Positions 34,265 through 46,075 of a DNA stretch of 64,000 nucleotides are shown piece by piece. Below the pieces are notes generated by a model, which did no database searches, was not told the origin of the DNA, and saw nothing but the letters and a program-made list of their open reading frames with translations. Made by a program: the position numbers and the translations under genes. How positions within the stretch are numbered: position 1 is the stretch's first letter; every line of letters starts with the position of its first letter. Origin of the DNA: Astropecten irregularis (taxonomy: Eukaryota > Echinodermata > Asteroidea > Paxillosida > Astropectinidae); contig OZ020248.1 of assembly GCA_963971285.1 (NCBI GenBank), positions 3,038,001 to 3,102,000 on the forward strand, read 5' to 3'.

Positions 34265-36073
34265 TAGACCCGTAAACAGGGCCCAGATACATCGCTACTC
34301 TCAGATCCTGGGCCCTGTCTCTGTTGCTTGAAAAATGGAGAAACTTTTGCCGCTTGGCATCCGCTACGATCCGCTAGCTGAAATTTCACCAGAATGTTGA
34401 GTACTTACGTCTGAATATATGGTCCAATTTCCGCTCGCAGAAAATATTCCGTTCTCAAGAAAAGAGAAAAAATGGGTCCTTCGCCGTTGACTCGTGCACA
34501 ATTTCCAAACTAGAAATGGTCTGTATTTGTCCGGTAGTGTGGTGCCCTGTTCCAGTCTCATTACTCCGACTAGAGATCGTAGAGAACCCAGACTCCACAC
34601 AGTACTTTACCTATTGGCTGAATGACTTAAGAAACGACACCAGTCTGGTTGACAAGCAGGCAGAAACCAAACGGCTGTTTCTTGTGTGACTTCATGTTCA
34701 TTGGACTAAATTTGACACCCGTGTTTTTCATCATGAAAATAATTAAAGAAACCCAAAACTCAAAAGAATGCATTCCCGGTTTTGTTGTAATACAACTGAG
34801 AGTGATGTATTTTGTCTGTATTTAAGAAGGAATTAAAGTCTATTTTTTTGTTGACTGATGTTTCATTTATTTTGATTAGAAAAAAATCCTTTATTTAAAG
34901 ATCCTGATAAATCATGGGAGTTCATATTTAGTTTGAAAAATAAAATACTGTGAATAATTTTTTTTGGTTTATATGTAGTGGATATTACTTTATTACACCA
35001 AAATCACTACTTACCTTATGATGTATGTATGGAATGGCTGCAACATCCCACTTCTTAGCTGGAGGTAGCTTCCTTCTGTTCATTTTTTTTAAAACTCATA
35101 TCCCTCCTCATCAGTGAAACCTTTGAGAAATTCTTGCAGTTTTTTTTAATGGGCTAATTTTCTATATAAACTTTTTTGTATTGATGAGTACAGTTGTATT
35201 AAAAAGTAGAATAACTTTGGACAACTTTATTACTTGTATTGTATCTAGTCTCTATTTCTTAAATTTATTACTTCTTAGGGCAAGCAAGAGGTACAATAAA
35301 AACAAAAACATTTACAAATCACAAAACCAAACAGTAGAAGAACACGGTAACACCCCCAAATGATCACAAAATGTGATCTAATGCACAATCGTGTGGCTCT
35401 CCAAATGCTGGCATGAGTGTTTACCCGGCATACATGCACTGTCTGGCAATAAAAGAAAAGAAAAGGCAATGTTAATGCATGTTTTTAAAAAATGTACAGA
35501 TTGAAAATAAATTGGGAACTGCAAAGGATAAAATAAAAATATTTCTACTTAAAGTAAAAATGAAAAAAAAAAATCAAAATCAAATTATAGATTATAATGT
35601 TGAATTTCATTACTGCATGCGCCAGACAAATTTAACCAGACATAAAACAGCCGTAGTGTTGCATTGCCTTCTTGCCAATCAGACTGGTACCCTTCCCAAG
35701 TCACTTGACAAAGCACTGAGTAGTCAGGGATCCCTACCATTATTTCTAGTCGGAGTACCATGGGAGTACCCAATGCTTTATAATGACATCGGTACAGGGC
35801 ACCACATCTACCGGACATATAACGACCAAGGAAATATTGTGCATGATTGGATTGCAAAAATCCCAATTTTTCTCATTTCTTGAGAACGGAATATTTTCTG
35901 CGAGCGGAATTTGGACCATATATTCAGACGTAAGTACTAAACATTCTGGTGAAATTTCAGCTAGCGGATCGTAGCGGATGCCAAGCGGCAAAAGTTTCTC
36001 CATTTTTCAAGCAACAGAGACAGGGCCCAGGATCTGAGAGTAGCGATGTATCTGGGCCCTGTTTACGGGTCTA
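34265..36073. mobile_element. 1,809-bp long-arm inverted-repeat transposon, Mutator-like candidate
   Basis: The termini TAGACCCGTAAACAGGGCCC and GGGCCCTGTTTACGGGTCTA are perfect inverted repeats. Near-identical arms run through about 130 bp (including TTTTGCCGCTTGGCATCCGC) and stay recognisable to about 34725 and 35620, giving arms near 460 bp. The subterminal GGGCCC block is repeated inverted within each arm (CCTGGGCCCTGTCTCTG). AGTTCTAAC flanks both ends exactly (34256-34264 and 36074-36082), a 9-bp target duplication. That length, with long arms, is characteristic of Mutator/MULE (including Rehavkus-like) elements. The AT-rich centre has no convincing transposase. Confidence 0.9.
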
Positions 36074-36531
36074 AGTTCTAACGTAAGTTCTTCAGTTAAC
36101 TAATCCGCCTAAGGTAGCAGTAACTGTAGCCCGGCTGTAGCCCGGCCCTATTATTAGCAGGAGTAATATTATTAGTTTTTCTCCTGATGTTGTTGTATAT
36201 TGGGCTACAGCCTTCAGGACGTTTAACTTAAAAAACATGAGAACATGATTCCCCACCCCTAAAATGACTGTTAATTAATCGGCGATCTGTGGCATAATGA
36301 CTCACCCTGGTGTTCCTGATGTCGTGAAGAGGTATTCAGAAGATATAAAATTTAATTATCATTTCAGATGTCAACACAATTAAACGAACAATTTTCAGCC
36401 CAAATTTCCGTACATACAAAAAAAAATCACTGTTTCTGTGACTTTTCCCATGGGGCTTTGCGCGTGCGAAATAATAAAGAAATAAATTATAATTATCTCT
36501 ATGAGTCCAGCCTACATTCGATTTACGTACG

Positions 36532-36729
36532 TAGACGTCTGGAGACAATGGAACGAACGGAAACCAGTCTACTCGGTACATTATGCAACAACTGTTGCCT
36601 AAATAACTTAAATCGTTGGAGTGCATTCGCTTTATACCCAGCCCAGTCACCCTTTTTCAGGCAACAGTCGTCGCATAATGTACCGAGTAGACTGGTTCCC
36701 GTTCACTCCGCTGTCTCCAGACAGGTCTA
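36532..36729. repeat. MITE with about 63-bp terminal inverted repeats
   Basis: The left arm GTCTGGAGACAATGGAACGA, ACCAGTCTACTCGGTACATT, CAACTGTTGCCT is matched inverted by AGGCAACAGTCGTCGCATAA, TGTACCGAGTAGACTGGT, CGCTGTCTCCAGAC. The loop is about 57 bp. Confidence 0.85.
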
Positions 36730-36916
36730 GTTTTTCTTAAAATTGCCTGCAGAAAGGCCAGGGGTCGAAATTAACTTCAGTCTCTTGTTGGCCCACAGGG
36801 CCAGTGGACAGTGCACTGCACTGGCATTGTCAATTGGTGGAGATTTCCATACACGGAAAATAGAATAAACCGTGTCTGGCGTGTCAGCATTGCTAATGTG
36901 GCTTATTATTTTTACC

Positions 36917-37254
36917 TTAAAGGTAGTACCATACTTTGGTAAGAAACCAAAACAGATCGAAATGTTCATAGATAATTTTTATTTACGTAATACAGGGTAT
37001 GAAGATGGTGGTGGTAGAAACATACTGTTAAATTTGTTCTGCCTGAAATGGTGTATTTCATCATAGTAAAACAATGACCGAAAATCTTTTTGATATTTAA
37101 AAGATCAAAAATAAAAGAGAAGAGTTTTTCGAAAAGTGGGCACCATATTGGACTGAAATTTTCACAGGTTACTGTTACTGTATCTGTCTTGATATTTTTT
37201 CCCATGAATCTGTATTTCTTTGATAAAAACCAAAGTATAATATATTACCTTTAA
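36917..37254. repeat. TTAA-type MITE, subfamily B, full length
   Basis: Bounded by TTAA on both sides. Starts AAGGTAGTACCATACTTTGG and ends AACCAAAGTATAATATATTA, CC. It holds the core (GTATGAAGATGGTGGTGGTA) and the B tail. Confidence 0.85.
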
Positions 37255-38348
37255 GTTTAACCTGTGAAAACCAGGAAGTGTTAACAGTTACAGTACAGAA
37301 AACACTTACAAATCAGTTAATTCAGTCCCATTGTAATGTAATTTGCATGGAAATATTGGAAAAACATGGAAATATTTCCTTTATTTGTGTTTTGCATAGT
37401 GTTTGTATGAATAGGCCTTTATTTTGAATACATGTACGGAGAGTTCAACTTGTACTATGATGAAAAAAGTTGAGATCATCTACAGAAATTAATTTTGTAT
37501 CATGAGGAGCAAACATTGGTATAAAAGGTCGTTTGTGATGAAAAATATAGAGGTTGTACACTTCTATGGATGTTTTATTCACAGTTTTGTAAGTGAGAAA
37601 TGACAATAAAAATGAATTATATTACGTACAAATTTATCATACAGTGAAAACTGCCATTATGACATTGTTTCGGTTGACAAAACAGTCCAAAAATAGTCTA
37701 TGCTTGCAGAATTTATCTTAAGTCTTTACTTTGTAATTAGTTTGACATTTTGGGAAGCACATTGTTTTCAAAATTTGTGACAATATTTTTGTTATTACGT
37801 ACAGTGAATTTATACAGGTCTGCACTTTGCAGAGAAACAAAATTAGATGATATACCGACTTTAAACAAAAACACAGAGAGAATTACGGCCCATGGGAATT
37901 GTATGCACTAAAGAATAGGAATCCAAAATGGCATTGTACATTGACAATAGAAGCACTCTGGTTGGAACGTGGGGCATTTGAGTCTCCATCAATTGTTAAG
38001 TATTTGTCATCTTAATTATTCACGTACGTCAATTGTCTACTCATATTCATCAAAGAAATCTATACAAATAATGTATTATGTGAGATGATGTGTCATCACA
38101 TGCAACATACAAGGCAACTGTATGCAGTGCATGTATATGGGAGGCCATAAACTTAAAGTACGTATGCACGAATAGGGGGAGGGGGGTTTGGTACCAATGC
38201 GTACGCCATGCGTACAAGGGGGAAAGTTCAGGCCAGTGCGTACCGTACGCAAACCAAAAATTTGAAATTAATCATCTATCGTGGATTACACAATAATAAA
38301 GTGCATCTGCAGCATGTATTGTACAGTGTACATGAGAACAAACGACCA

Positions 38349-38510
38349 AGGGCGATTTCACTAACGCTTTGTGATCATCGCCCAAATCCATTGCCAAGTG
38401 GAAAATTGCTGTGCCACAAATTAAGTAGCGATCAATTTTCTGATAGATAGCGATGGATTTGGGGCTTTAACGATGATCACAAAGCGTTAGGCCTAGTGAA
38501 ATCAGCACCA
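38349..38510. repeat. Short MITE, GATTTCACTAACGCTTTGTG type
   Basis: The left GCGATTTCACTAACGCTTTG, TGATCATCG and right CGATGATCACAAAGCGTTAG, GCCTAGTGAAATC are inverted. An inner AAATCCATTGCC / AGCGATGGATTT pair extends the stem. Confidence 0.75.
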
Positions 38511-39359
38511 GTACCATTCCAATATTAATTTAATGATACCGGCCCCGATGTAGAATATTACATGACATTTTAATGATGCTAAAAAGCAAGAGTGCCCTAA
38601 GAAGTGAAAAACATAACATTTGTGTAAATTGAATACAGGTGGAAGGGGGGTCTGAAAAGTTGGCATTTTGTGCGTAAATACTGTATGGGTGGCCCGTGGA
38701 TTGGACTCGATAGTTTGATTAAAATGGTGCATATGGGGTGAATAGGGATCTGCACTCAAGCTATTTATAGAATATGTCCTTACATGTAGTTACCCGAATG
38801 TTCGGACAAAAATGATAAATATCACAATGTTTACGTGTACATGTTAATGGGGCAACGTGCGACTTGTTTGTCCGAATTTCTAAATGTGACTTAACGAGCA
38901 CGGAGCCCTATTACAACTAAAAAGACAAACTGATATGTAGTAGAGTCCACAATGAGGTTATAAATCATCCCTAAATAAATATTTTAATCATTGTAATAAT
39001 CTGTCAACATAGATATGATTGGAAGTATTGACTGAAGTGAAAGGCAGTACATAGCATATATTGGCTATTGCCCATAGAGCATGGACCATGCACTATGCAC
39101 GGTCTCTGGATATCTCATGTATTATAAATGTAGATCTTTCATCAGATCTATTTTAGATTTGAGATAGCATCTCAAGTGTATTATCAAAGGATCATTTCCA
39201 GTTCATTTCACTGATGATGATCATGTTATCACACTTGGGGATGTACACATTTGCAGCTTTGCATTCATGTTGAGATTGAACATTTTTTAATGTATGTATA
39301 AAAGTATATACCAGTACATTAAATTTTATTTCCCAGATTTGAAACCCTGTAAAACTATC

Positions 39360-39716
39360 ATACTGTACATGTAGGCCTACTTTGGTAGGAAACCAAAACA
39401 GAAATGTTCACAGATTTAACTTGTACATTAGGATGTAAAGATGGACCACCTGTTAAACATTTTTTTCGCCTGTATTTATCCAGAAATTAGTGAAACAAAA
39501 GACCAAAAACACTTTTTATCTCTGAGATCAAAACCTCACCGTTACAATTATCTTACAATTCATTGCGTAACAAAGTTTTTGCCGTTTTCTGTTGTTTTGA
39601 ATGATCAGTTGAGTTGAAAATTGCACAGGTCTGTTTTTATTTCATGACAAATCAAATTATTAATAGTCTGCAGCTGCTCTGTTACCTTTACCAAAGTGTG
39701 ATACTACATAAGTTTT
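39360..39716 (+). repeat. TTAA-type MITE, subfamily C
   Basis: Contains ACTTTGGTAGGAAACCAAAA, AGGATGTAAAGATGG, ATTTATCCAGAAATTAGTGA and the C-specific tail GATCAGTTGAGTTGAAAATT, CATGACAAATCAAATTATT, and ends ACCAAAGTGTGATACTAC. Confidence 0.7.
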
Positions 39717-40072
39717 GAGTGTGACAGAATATAACCTGCTACATGTACAGGTGTACATGTATGTAAAGTAAGTTGTATCGTGACAAAGTCCTTGCAACAA
39801 TTTCATACATATATTTAACATGGGTGCAGGTGTACAAGTCCGTGTTTGTCAGACGATATTTCATCTTGCACACTGAAGCATGATAAGAATTTATGAAGGA
39901 GTAATGGAGATACACTTGACTTAATATTAATGAGGCTAGGTTAATGGGATGTACATGTACACTACATGTAGCAGGTTCATACTGTATATTGTATGGAATT
40001 ATGGCCTGAGCCATAGGGCCTATTAATATACATACAGTTACTATACAGTAGTGCATGTACGGTGTACCTGTG

Positions 40073-40607
40073 GTCAATTTCACCAAACTCATCGTTACTT
40101 AGGCCATAAAAAAAAAATTGTTGTATTGGCGTAACAGAGGTTTGGAAAATAGGGTAGGGCGGGCGGATTTTTTATTTTTTTTATTTAATTTTTCCTGGGG
40201 TATTAAATGCTTTTCCCCCTGTATATCACAGTATTTGACGTGTCAAATAAAGACAAGAAATGACATAACAACTTTAACCAGTCTGGTTTCCATCTTTTGC
40301 TCCTTTTAAGCTTTTAATCTGCATACAAATTTGCGATTGTTTTATTTTATTTTTTTTTTCCCCCGATTTTTATTTATTTATTTATTTATTTTTATTTTTT
40401 TTGGTCTAAAATGTTTACGGTCGGGGCATATTTTTGGGTTGGGCGGGTTACGCCAATACAACAATTTTTTTTTTATGGCCTTACTATCATTCGTAGGACT
40501 TTTGATGCATTGAAGCCCTATGTGGGATAGGTCCCCTACGATGGGTTATCCTTCGTAACTTGTGTTATGATTGATTGCAGGGCTTTGTGAAATCAACCCC
40601 TGACATT
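40073..40607. repeat. Family-E repeat interrupted by a TTA-flanked MITE
   Basis: GGTCAATTTCACCAAACTCA, TCGTTACTTA at the left and CTATCATTCGTAGGACTTTT, GATGGGTTATCCTTCG, GGGCTTTGTGAAATC at the right are the two halves of the element seen uninterrupted at 56572-56724. The 40102-40480 MITE splits it. Confidence 0.75.
40102..40480 (+). mobile_element. PIF/Harbinger-like MITE, TTA target duplication, copy 1
   Basis: 379 bp. The ends GGCCATAAAAAAAAAATTGT then TGTATTGGCGTAAC are matched inverted by GTTACGCCAATACAACAATT and TTTATGGCC. TTA flanks both sides (40099-40101 and 40481-40483). Inside is an A/T-rich tract with TATTTATTTATTTAT. The TTA duplication and GGCC-type ends are those of PIF/Harbinger elements. 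Confidence 0.85.
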
Positions 40608-42196
40608 TTGAAGTGCACGGTTGTTTGAATTTACAAACAAGTCAACAAATAAACAACCAACCAACAAACAAACAGGACCATTGCTCTGTTTTCATGCATG
40701 TACATGTGTATGTATGTAGGTGTGGCTGTGGAGGTGTGTTAGTACTGTAGTATCATAATGTGAAAACATACATGTACGTATATGTGCACGTGCAAAAAAT
40801 TAGCCCAAGGACATCTAAACTGCAGTCGAACTTCAAAACCGATAGAACTTGAAGCCTAGTTGGTCATTAATGGGTCACGTTTTGCTCCACATTTGACGCC
40901 TTTTGTCATGTTCCCACACAATGCTGCATTGTTGTTTTGTTGTACTTGAGAATTGTACATTATGTACACAACATTTCCTCATTGAACCAGATGTTATTTA
41001 AGGAAATTGTACACGTACGTGAAAAAATTCACACATACTGGCATGATAACCTACATTAGATTGTACATGTGCAAAAACAAGTAGACAAAAAATCTTTCTT
41101 GTTTATTTATTTAGATACTATCTGCTATTAAAAGTGGTTCATAGTAAATCAGATTTGTAATTGTTTGCAGGATGCAGTATTTCTTAAAAGCACATGATTT
41201 TAACCTAAGAATCCTATTTAATTATGAATACATGTAGATTGCTTGTATTAAACTTGCACATTTAAACTAAAACCGTTTCAAATACAGTCAGTGTTTCTGT
41301 AACCATTGGAAGTTGAACTTGAAGTCAGTTGAAGCCTATTGAGTGGGTTGTGTTTATTTGCGTGGGATCAAACATGTACAAACCATGTAGGTCTCAGCTC
41401 AGGAAATCGTGTAGGTTTTCCAGTGAAGTACAATAGCAGTGTATAATACACAGATCCATATTGATACGCACGCCTGCATAAGGCAGGGTCACCTGCTACA
41501 TGTACATTGCATTCACTGACACCCACACTATACACTGAACCATATACATGTAACCACGTACTCTGTCACACACCCATTTCTAATGAGACAGCATCCGTAG
41601 TGCATCACCACTAGGGCCTAGTAACTGGGAGGCCTGGAGTACTGTTGCTTTGCATCTAAGCCCTATGGGATGTACACTAGCTGGGCGTGAGCCGTGAGGA
41701 AGCTGATCTAGTGTTTATGCTTGGGTTCACATGCCTTGCCTTGCCGTGGCGTGGTGGCGTGTATGCAGTGTGAAGCTAAGGTAGTAAGTACTGAGTACCG
41801 GGTAGTGTTGCTGATTCTTAATTGGTTTGTTCTTGCATACAGTTTGTATGTACACTGTACACTATAGGGCCTAGTACATTTATAATACATGTGCAGATGC
41901 ACAGGATGCAGTTCGTTAAAACCGTTATTTTCATTTACAGGGTGGTTTTGTTTTTACTGAAATTATTCTGGGCTAAATTTGCCTGGCTAAATATGTCTTA
42001 ATTGTCTTTTAAATTAAAATTTGTCTGCAAGGTTTTCACACTTGCTTTTGGGAAACAATTTGCGATGTAAACTATTGCTGTACTATATATCTTTTTTTTT
42101 TATATTTGGATATTACAACACATGTACATTACCTAGTGAAATTTAATATTCTTAATAAATTGGACATTTTGTGGAAAATGTTTCTGTGCTTAAATC

Positions 42197-42379
42197 GTAA
42201 AGGTAACATATTATCATACTGTGGTTTTTGTCAAAGAAATACAGATTCATGAGCAAAAATATCAAGGAAGATACAATAACATTCATCTGTGAAAATTTCA
42301 GTCCCACACGGTGCCCAGTTAATAAAGGTAAATCTGTGGAGATTTCTGTTTCGTTTTACATGTAAAGTATGATATTACC
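42197..42379. repeat. TTAA-type MITE, subfamily B (internally deleted)
   Basis: Has one end (GTAAAGGTAACATATTATCA, GGTTTTTGTCAAAG), the B tail (CATGAGCAAAAATATCAAGG, CACGGTGCCCAG) and the other end (AAATCTGTGGAGATTTCTGT, AAAGTATGATATTACC). The core between them is missing. Confidence 0.7.
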
Positions 42380-43144
42380 AAATAACAGAATGTTCCATAT
42401 TGTCTTAACATTGCCATGTGTCATCTTAGTTTGTCAACAACTTCCATCACCTATTATTTGTGCTTATTATAGTATCGCATATTTGGTCTATTTATTTTTT
42501 GAATAATCAAATAAAACTGGTTGTTTCTCCACCCCATCATTTTAAAACTCTGAAAGAAAACCGTAATTCTTTTTTAAGACCTAATTTTAACGACATAGTC
42601 CTTTAAATAAAATGTACATCCTTGGATTTTTCAATCAAATTTTCTTAGTCCTCGATTCCATACGTTTGGTAGTATGTCAGGATAGCTTTATGTGTACAGT
42701 ACAATATCTAGTGCATGCATAATTCTGTTGCTACACATTTCAAGGTTGGTTGTTTGGATTAAAGCTTACATTGATGCGATTACGTTAGACAGGCTGAGGT
42801 TTTTTTTATCAAACACAATCTTGACCCTGCATTCAACGCAAATTTGATTAGTTTTCACAAGCTTTTCATCCGCATTCCATACAAAAACGGCACTAAAAGC
42901 TTCTGTTAAGAGTTAGAGAAACGTCCATTAAAAACCTGTCAGAATACGAAACCGTAAGTTGAACCCTTCAACTCGGAGTGACCACTTTTCTCATTTCTGT
43001 CAAGTCAGAAGAATAATTTGAGTAGATTTGTTGTTTTTTCTTAATACTTGAATTGACATTGAGTATTTAGTTTACTTATTGGAGAATTGTATCTTTTATC
43101 AGAATGTAAGGAGAAATGGTAAAATGCGTCTACCTGTATTTCAT

Positions 43145-43482
43145 GAGGGAGTTTTTTATGTTTTTTGTTCAATCTTCTCGTCAACCAAAATATAGACCTG
43201 AAATATATCAAATGTGTGGATTTTGGAGGGCCTGATGTTTCGATCCTAGCAGGATCTTTCCCAAAGGCTAGATGACAAGAGGACAAGAACATATGAATTG
43301 AAGGAGAATGGTAAATGCAGACCTATGTTTTGGGGGAGTTTTTTATGTGTGTGTTTTTTTTTTCAATCTTCTCGTCAACCAAAATATATAAAATGTGTGG
43401 ATTTTGGAGGTCCTGATGTTTCGATCCTAGCAGGATCATTCTCAAAGGCTAAATGACAAGAGGACAAGAACATGCAAGTAAA
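43145..43482 (+). repeat. Tandem duplication of about 180 bp with GATCCTAGCAGGATC core
   Basis: Two successive units share GGGAGTTTTTTATG, CAATCTTCTCGTCAACCAAA, AAATGTGTGGATTTTGGAGG, CCTGATGTTTCGATCCTAGC and ACAAGAGGACAAGAACAT. They differ by short indels. The repeated core also occurs at 7848, 10090 and 24675. Confidence 0.85.
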
Positions 43483-43654
43483 CATGAAGACAACTTAGGC
43501 CTAGAAGGTGCAACGCATACATGAGGTGATCCTCCTCATCTCCTTGTAAGTTGCCTGAGGCCTTTCACATTAACAAGTTGAAACTACATTATACCTCATT
43601 GTCAGTAAAGCTGACTACTGAATTGCGCATACTGTACTGTATTGTGTACTTTGT

Positions 43655-44005
43655 GCTTGAAGGGCTTGTACAACATTGGTAACAAACCAAAACAAAAGTG
43701 TTCACAGATTTACGTACAACTTTCAGGGTATGAAGATGGTGCTGCTAGAAACATATCGTTAAAATATTTCCGCCTGAAATGGTGTATTTATCCTGAAAGA
43801 GTAAAACCAAACACCAAAAACATATTTCATCTTGGCAAGATCAAAAATCCGCCTTTATGTTTTATGAGAAAAGTTGAGTGGGATTTTTGCGATTTTCTCG
43901 GAACTCAGATGTCCGATTGACCTCAAATTTTCACAGGCTAATATTTCATGTTCATACTGGATTAGACAAAGTGTGGGTGCTGTTCTGTCACCTTTAATAC
44001 CAACA
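43655..44005 (+). repeat. TTAA-type MITE, subfamily A
   Basis: Carries ACATTGGTAACAAACCAAAA, GGTATGAAGATGGTGCTGCT, CGCCTGAAATGGTGTATTTA, ATTTTTGCGATTTTCTCGGA, CTCAGATGTCCGATTGACC and GCTGTTCTGTCACCTTTAA. Confidence 0.75.
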
Positions 44006-44479
44006 GTGTACACGCCTTTTAAATATTTTTTTTTCTGATGAAGCCAAGAATTGTATAAAAGTCTAGTTATCTGAAAATTCAAAATCATATTTGGATGTTG
44101 ACATTTTGTACACTATCATACACATTCACACTTGAAACTTCAGTGAACCGGAATTCTTATGTCACAAATCATAACTACACTCATGTATGGATAAAATGTG
44201 CACAGTACATTTGGTTCCTTTGTCATTTGCGCAGGTAAACATAATGTGAGTTGGTAATGGGACATTTCATTCATTGTGTAGTTGTTATTATTGTATCCAT
44301 AGGATGTAGGGCACAGGATGTATACGTCGGATGTTGGTAACATTGTGGTTAGTTGGCTAGTGTAGATTTCATTACAAGATGTGTACATATGGCACACGTC
44401 GTGAGTGACACAAAAATGCTTGGCCATTTACAGCAACTATTAAATAAAAGGGAAGGACACTAGAAATCATTACAAATTG

Positions 44480-44820
44480 GACAATTTTTTTCAGGAAATG
44501 AGCAGGGCATACTGAAATATCAAGTGAAATGTTGTCTCCATGAACTTTTTTTAAACCTGTGAAATGTTCAGCTCAAGTGATCATTGGAAACAGTAGAAAC
44601 ATAAAAAAAAAATTGCAATCTTTATGCGAAATTGTAAGGTAATTTTTCCAATATATTTCTGGATAAATACAGCATTTCAGGCAGACACATTTTAACGATA
44701 TATAATTTGTACGTGCCTACGCGGTATACTGTGTCTTTATACCTTGTAAGTTATACATGTACATAAATCTGTAAAAATGTCTGTTTTGGTTTCCTACCAA
44801 AGTATGATAGTACCTTTATA
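44480..44820 (-). repeat. TTAA-type MITE, subfamily C (inverted)
   Basis: Read backwards it has the C tail (CAGCTCAAGTGATCATTGGA on plus), the core GGATAAATACAGCATTTCAG, and ends TACCAAAGTATGATAGTACC. It includes an extra insertion with GTACGTGCCTACGCGG. Confidence 0.65.
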
Positions 44821-45105
44821 GGAGAACCCAGTCCCTGCAAACAGTCATATTGCTGTCTGACAACCATGCAAAATTCCTGCTTTAGAAAATGTTCATAACA
44901 ATGTCATTAATTCCATTAAATATGAAGTAGGGCATTTTGGAACCAGGTTATTATATGGGGCACTGTGTGGGTGTGTGTGTATCCATTGATATTCAAAGCA
45001 TTACTTGTGTATCAGAGCTTTGAATCCAGTTCAAAATATCGAAACAAGATAGACCAGGGGTCGATTTCACAAAGCACTAAGATTGATCTTAAATGCAAAT
45101 AGATC

Positions 45106-45470
45106 TTAAAGGTAGTATCATACTTAAGTTTTTGTCAAAGAAGTACAGATTCATGGGCAAAAATATCAAGGACGATACAGTAACAGTCATCTGTGAAAAT
45201 TTCAGTCCCATACGGTGCCCACTTTTTGAGAAAATTGTGAAAAAAGGCCACAGTATTTCTTAAGTCTTTTCTCTTTTATTTTTGATCTTTTAAAAGATCA
45301 AAAAGATTTTTGGTCGTTGTTTTACTAATATCTGGATAAATGCACCATTTCTGACGGAATACATGTAATTTTAACGGTCTACCACCACCATCTTCAAACT
45401 CTGTAAGTTATACGTAAATCTGTGAACTTTTCTGTTTTGGTGTCTTACCAAAGTATGATAGTACCTTTAA
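45106..45470 (-). repeat. TTAA-type MITE, subfamily B, full length
   Basis: TTAA at 45106-45109 and 45467-45470. The ends AAGGTAGTATCATACTTAAG and CCAAAGTATGATAGTACC face each other. The core reads inverted (ACCACCACCATCTTCAAACT). Confidence 0.85.
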
Positions 45471-45564
45471 TTGCTGAGCAAAGAGTGATGTAACAATTCA
45501 AATCACTTTGGTAATACTGACAAGATAAAGCTTCGTATTATGTGCATGGTTTCATGGCTTCTGA

Positions 45565-45800
45565 CTGGCAAACGAACAAAGATAATTGACTACCGGTATT
45601 AGGAACACCACCAACATACATGTACATGTAGGGCCAGGGCTGGGTAGCTCAGTTGGTAAGAACTATGGTAAGAACTCCGGTATGGTATTCCTGAGGTCAC
45701 TGGTTTGAATCCCACTCCAGTCAATTTTTCTGTGTTCACTTTTCAATGACTTAACAAACATGTAAGTTCTGTCGATTTCCCTTGTGGTTATTTGTTGATA
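45565..45800 (+). repeat. tRNA-derived SINE, family 1, near full length
   Basis: The leader GATAATTGACTACCGGTATT, AGGAACACCACCAACATAC is followed by GGGTAGCTCAGTTGGTAAGA (A box), GGTCACTGGTTTGAATCCCA (B box), and the tail TTCACTTTTCAATGACTTAA, TTTCCCTTGTGG, TTGTTGATAAAGATAAAG. TGGTAAGAACT is duplicated after the A box. Confidence 0.8.
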
Positions 45801-45924
45801 AAGATAAAGTTAAGTTTGAAGTTAGTGTTTGGTGAAATCAGGCCCCTGGAGGAGTTATAGAAAAAAGGTATAAAAACCTGTGTTTCCCACTGTACAGTAT
45901 GTCTACCACTGGCTCAGAAGCTAG

Positions 45925-46075
45925 GAAACAGTAGGCCTGTTTATTTCGCCGTGAATCTTGGTCGCAATGTTTGATCTTGCAAATCCACGTCGCAGACAGG
46001 ATACGCTTAAATGCGATCTGGAGCTCAGCTTTTGAGTGCCGGATCATTGATCGCGTGTCTGAAACAAATACGCCC
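45925..46075. repeat. Diverged palindromic MITE, relative of 4269-4381
   Basis: Shares GATCTTGCAAATCCACG, GACAGGATACGCTTAAATG, GATC and CTGAAACAAATACG with the copy at 4269-4381, and keeps a CCTGTTTATTTCGCC / CTGAAACAAA inverted relation at the ends. Confidence 0.55.

Larger units (their letters stand above)
45057..45846. repeat. Composite: element with GGGGTCGATTTCAC ends holding a MITE and a SINE
   Basis: The outer ends CCAGGGGTCGATTTCACAAA, GCACTAA and TTAGTGTTTGGTGAAATCAG, GCCCCTGG are inverted copies. Between them sit a complete TTAA MITE (45106-45470) and a SINE (45565-45800), implying at least three insertion events. Confidence 0.65.

Noticed and set aside
35479..35883. 134-codon frame inside the 1.8-kb inverted-repeat transposon
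   Set aside because: It runs from the AT-rich centre into the right arm and resembles no transposase; the matching left arm has no equivalent frame.
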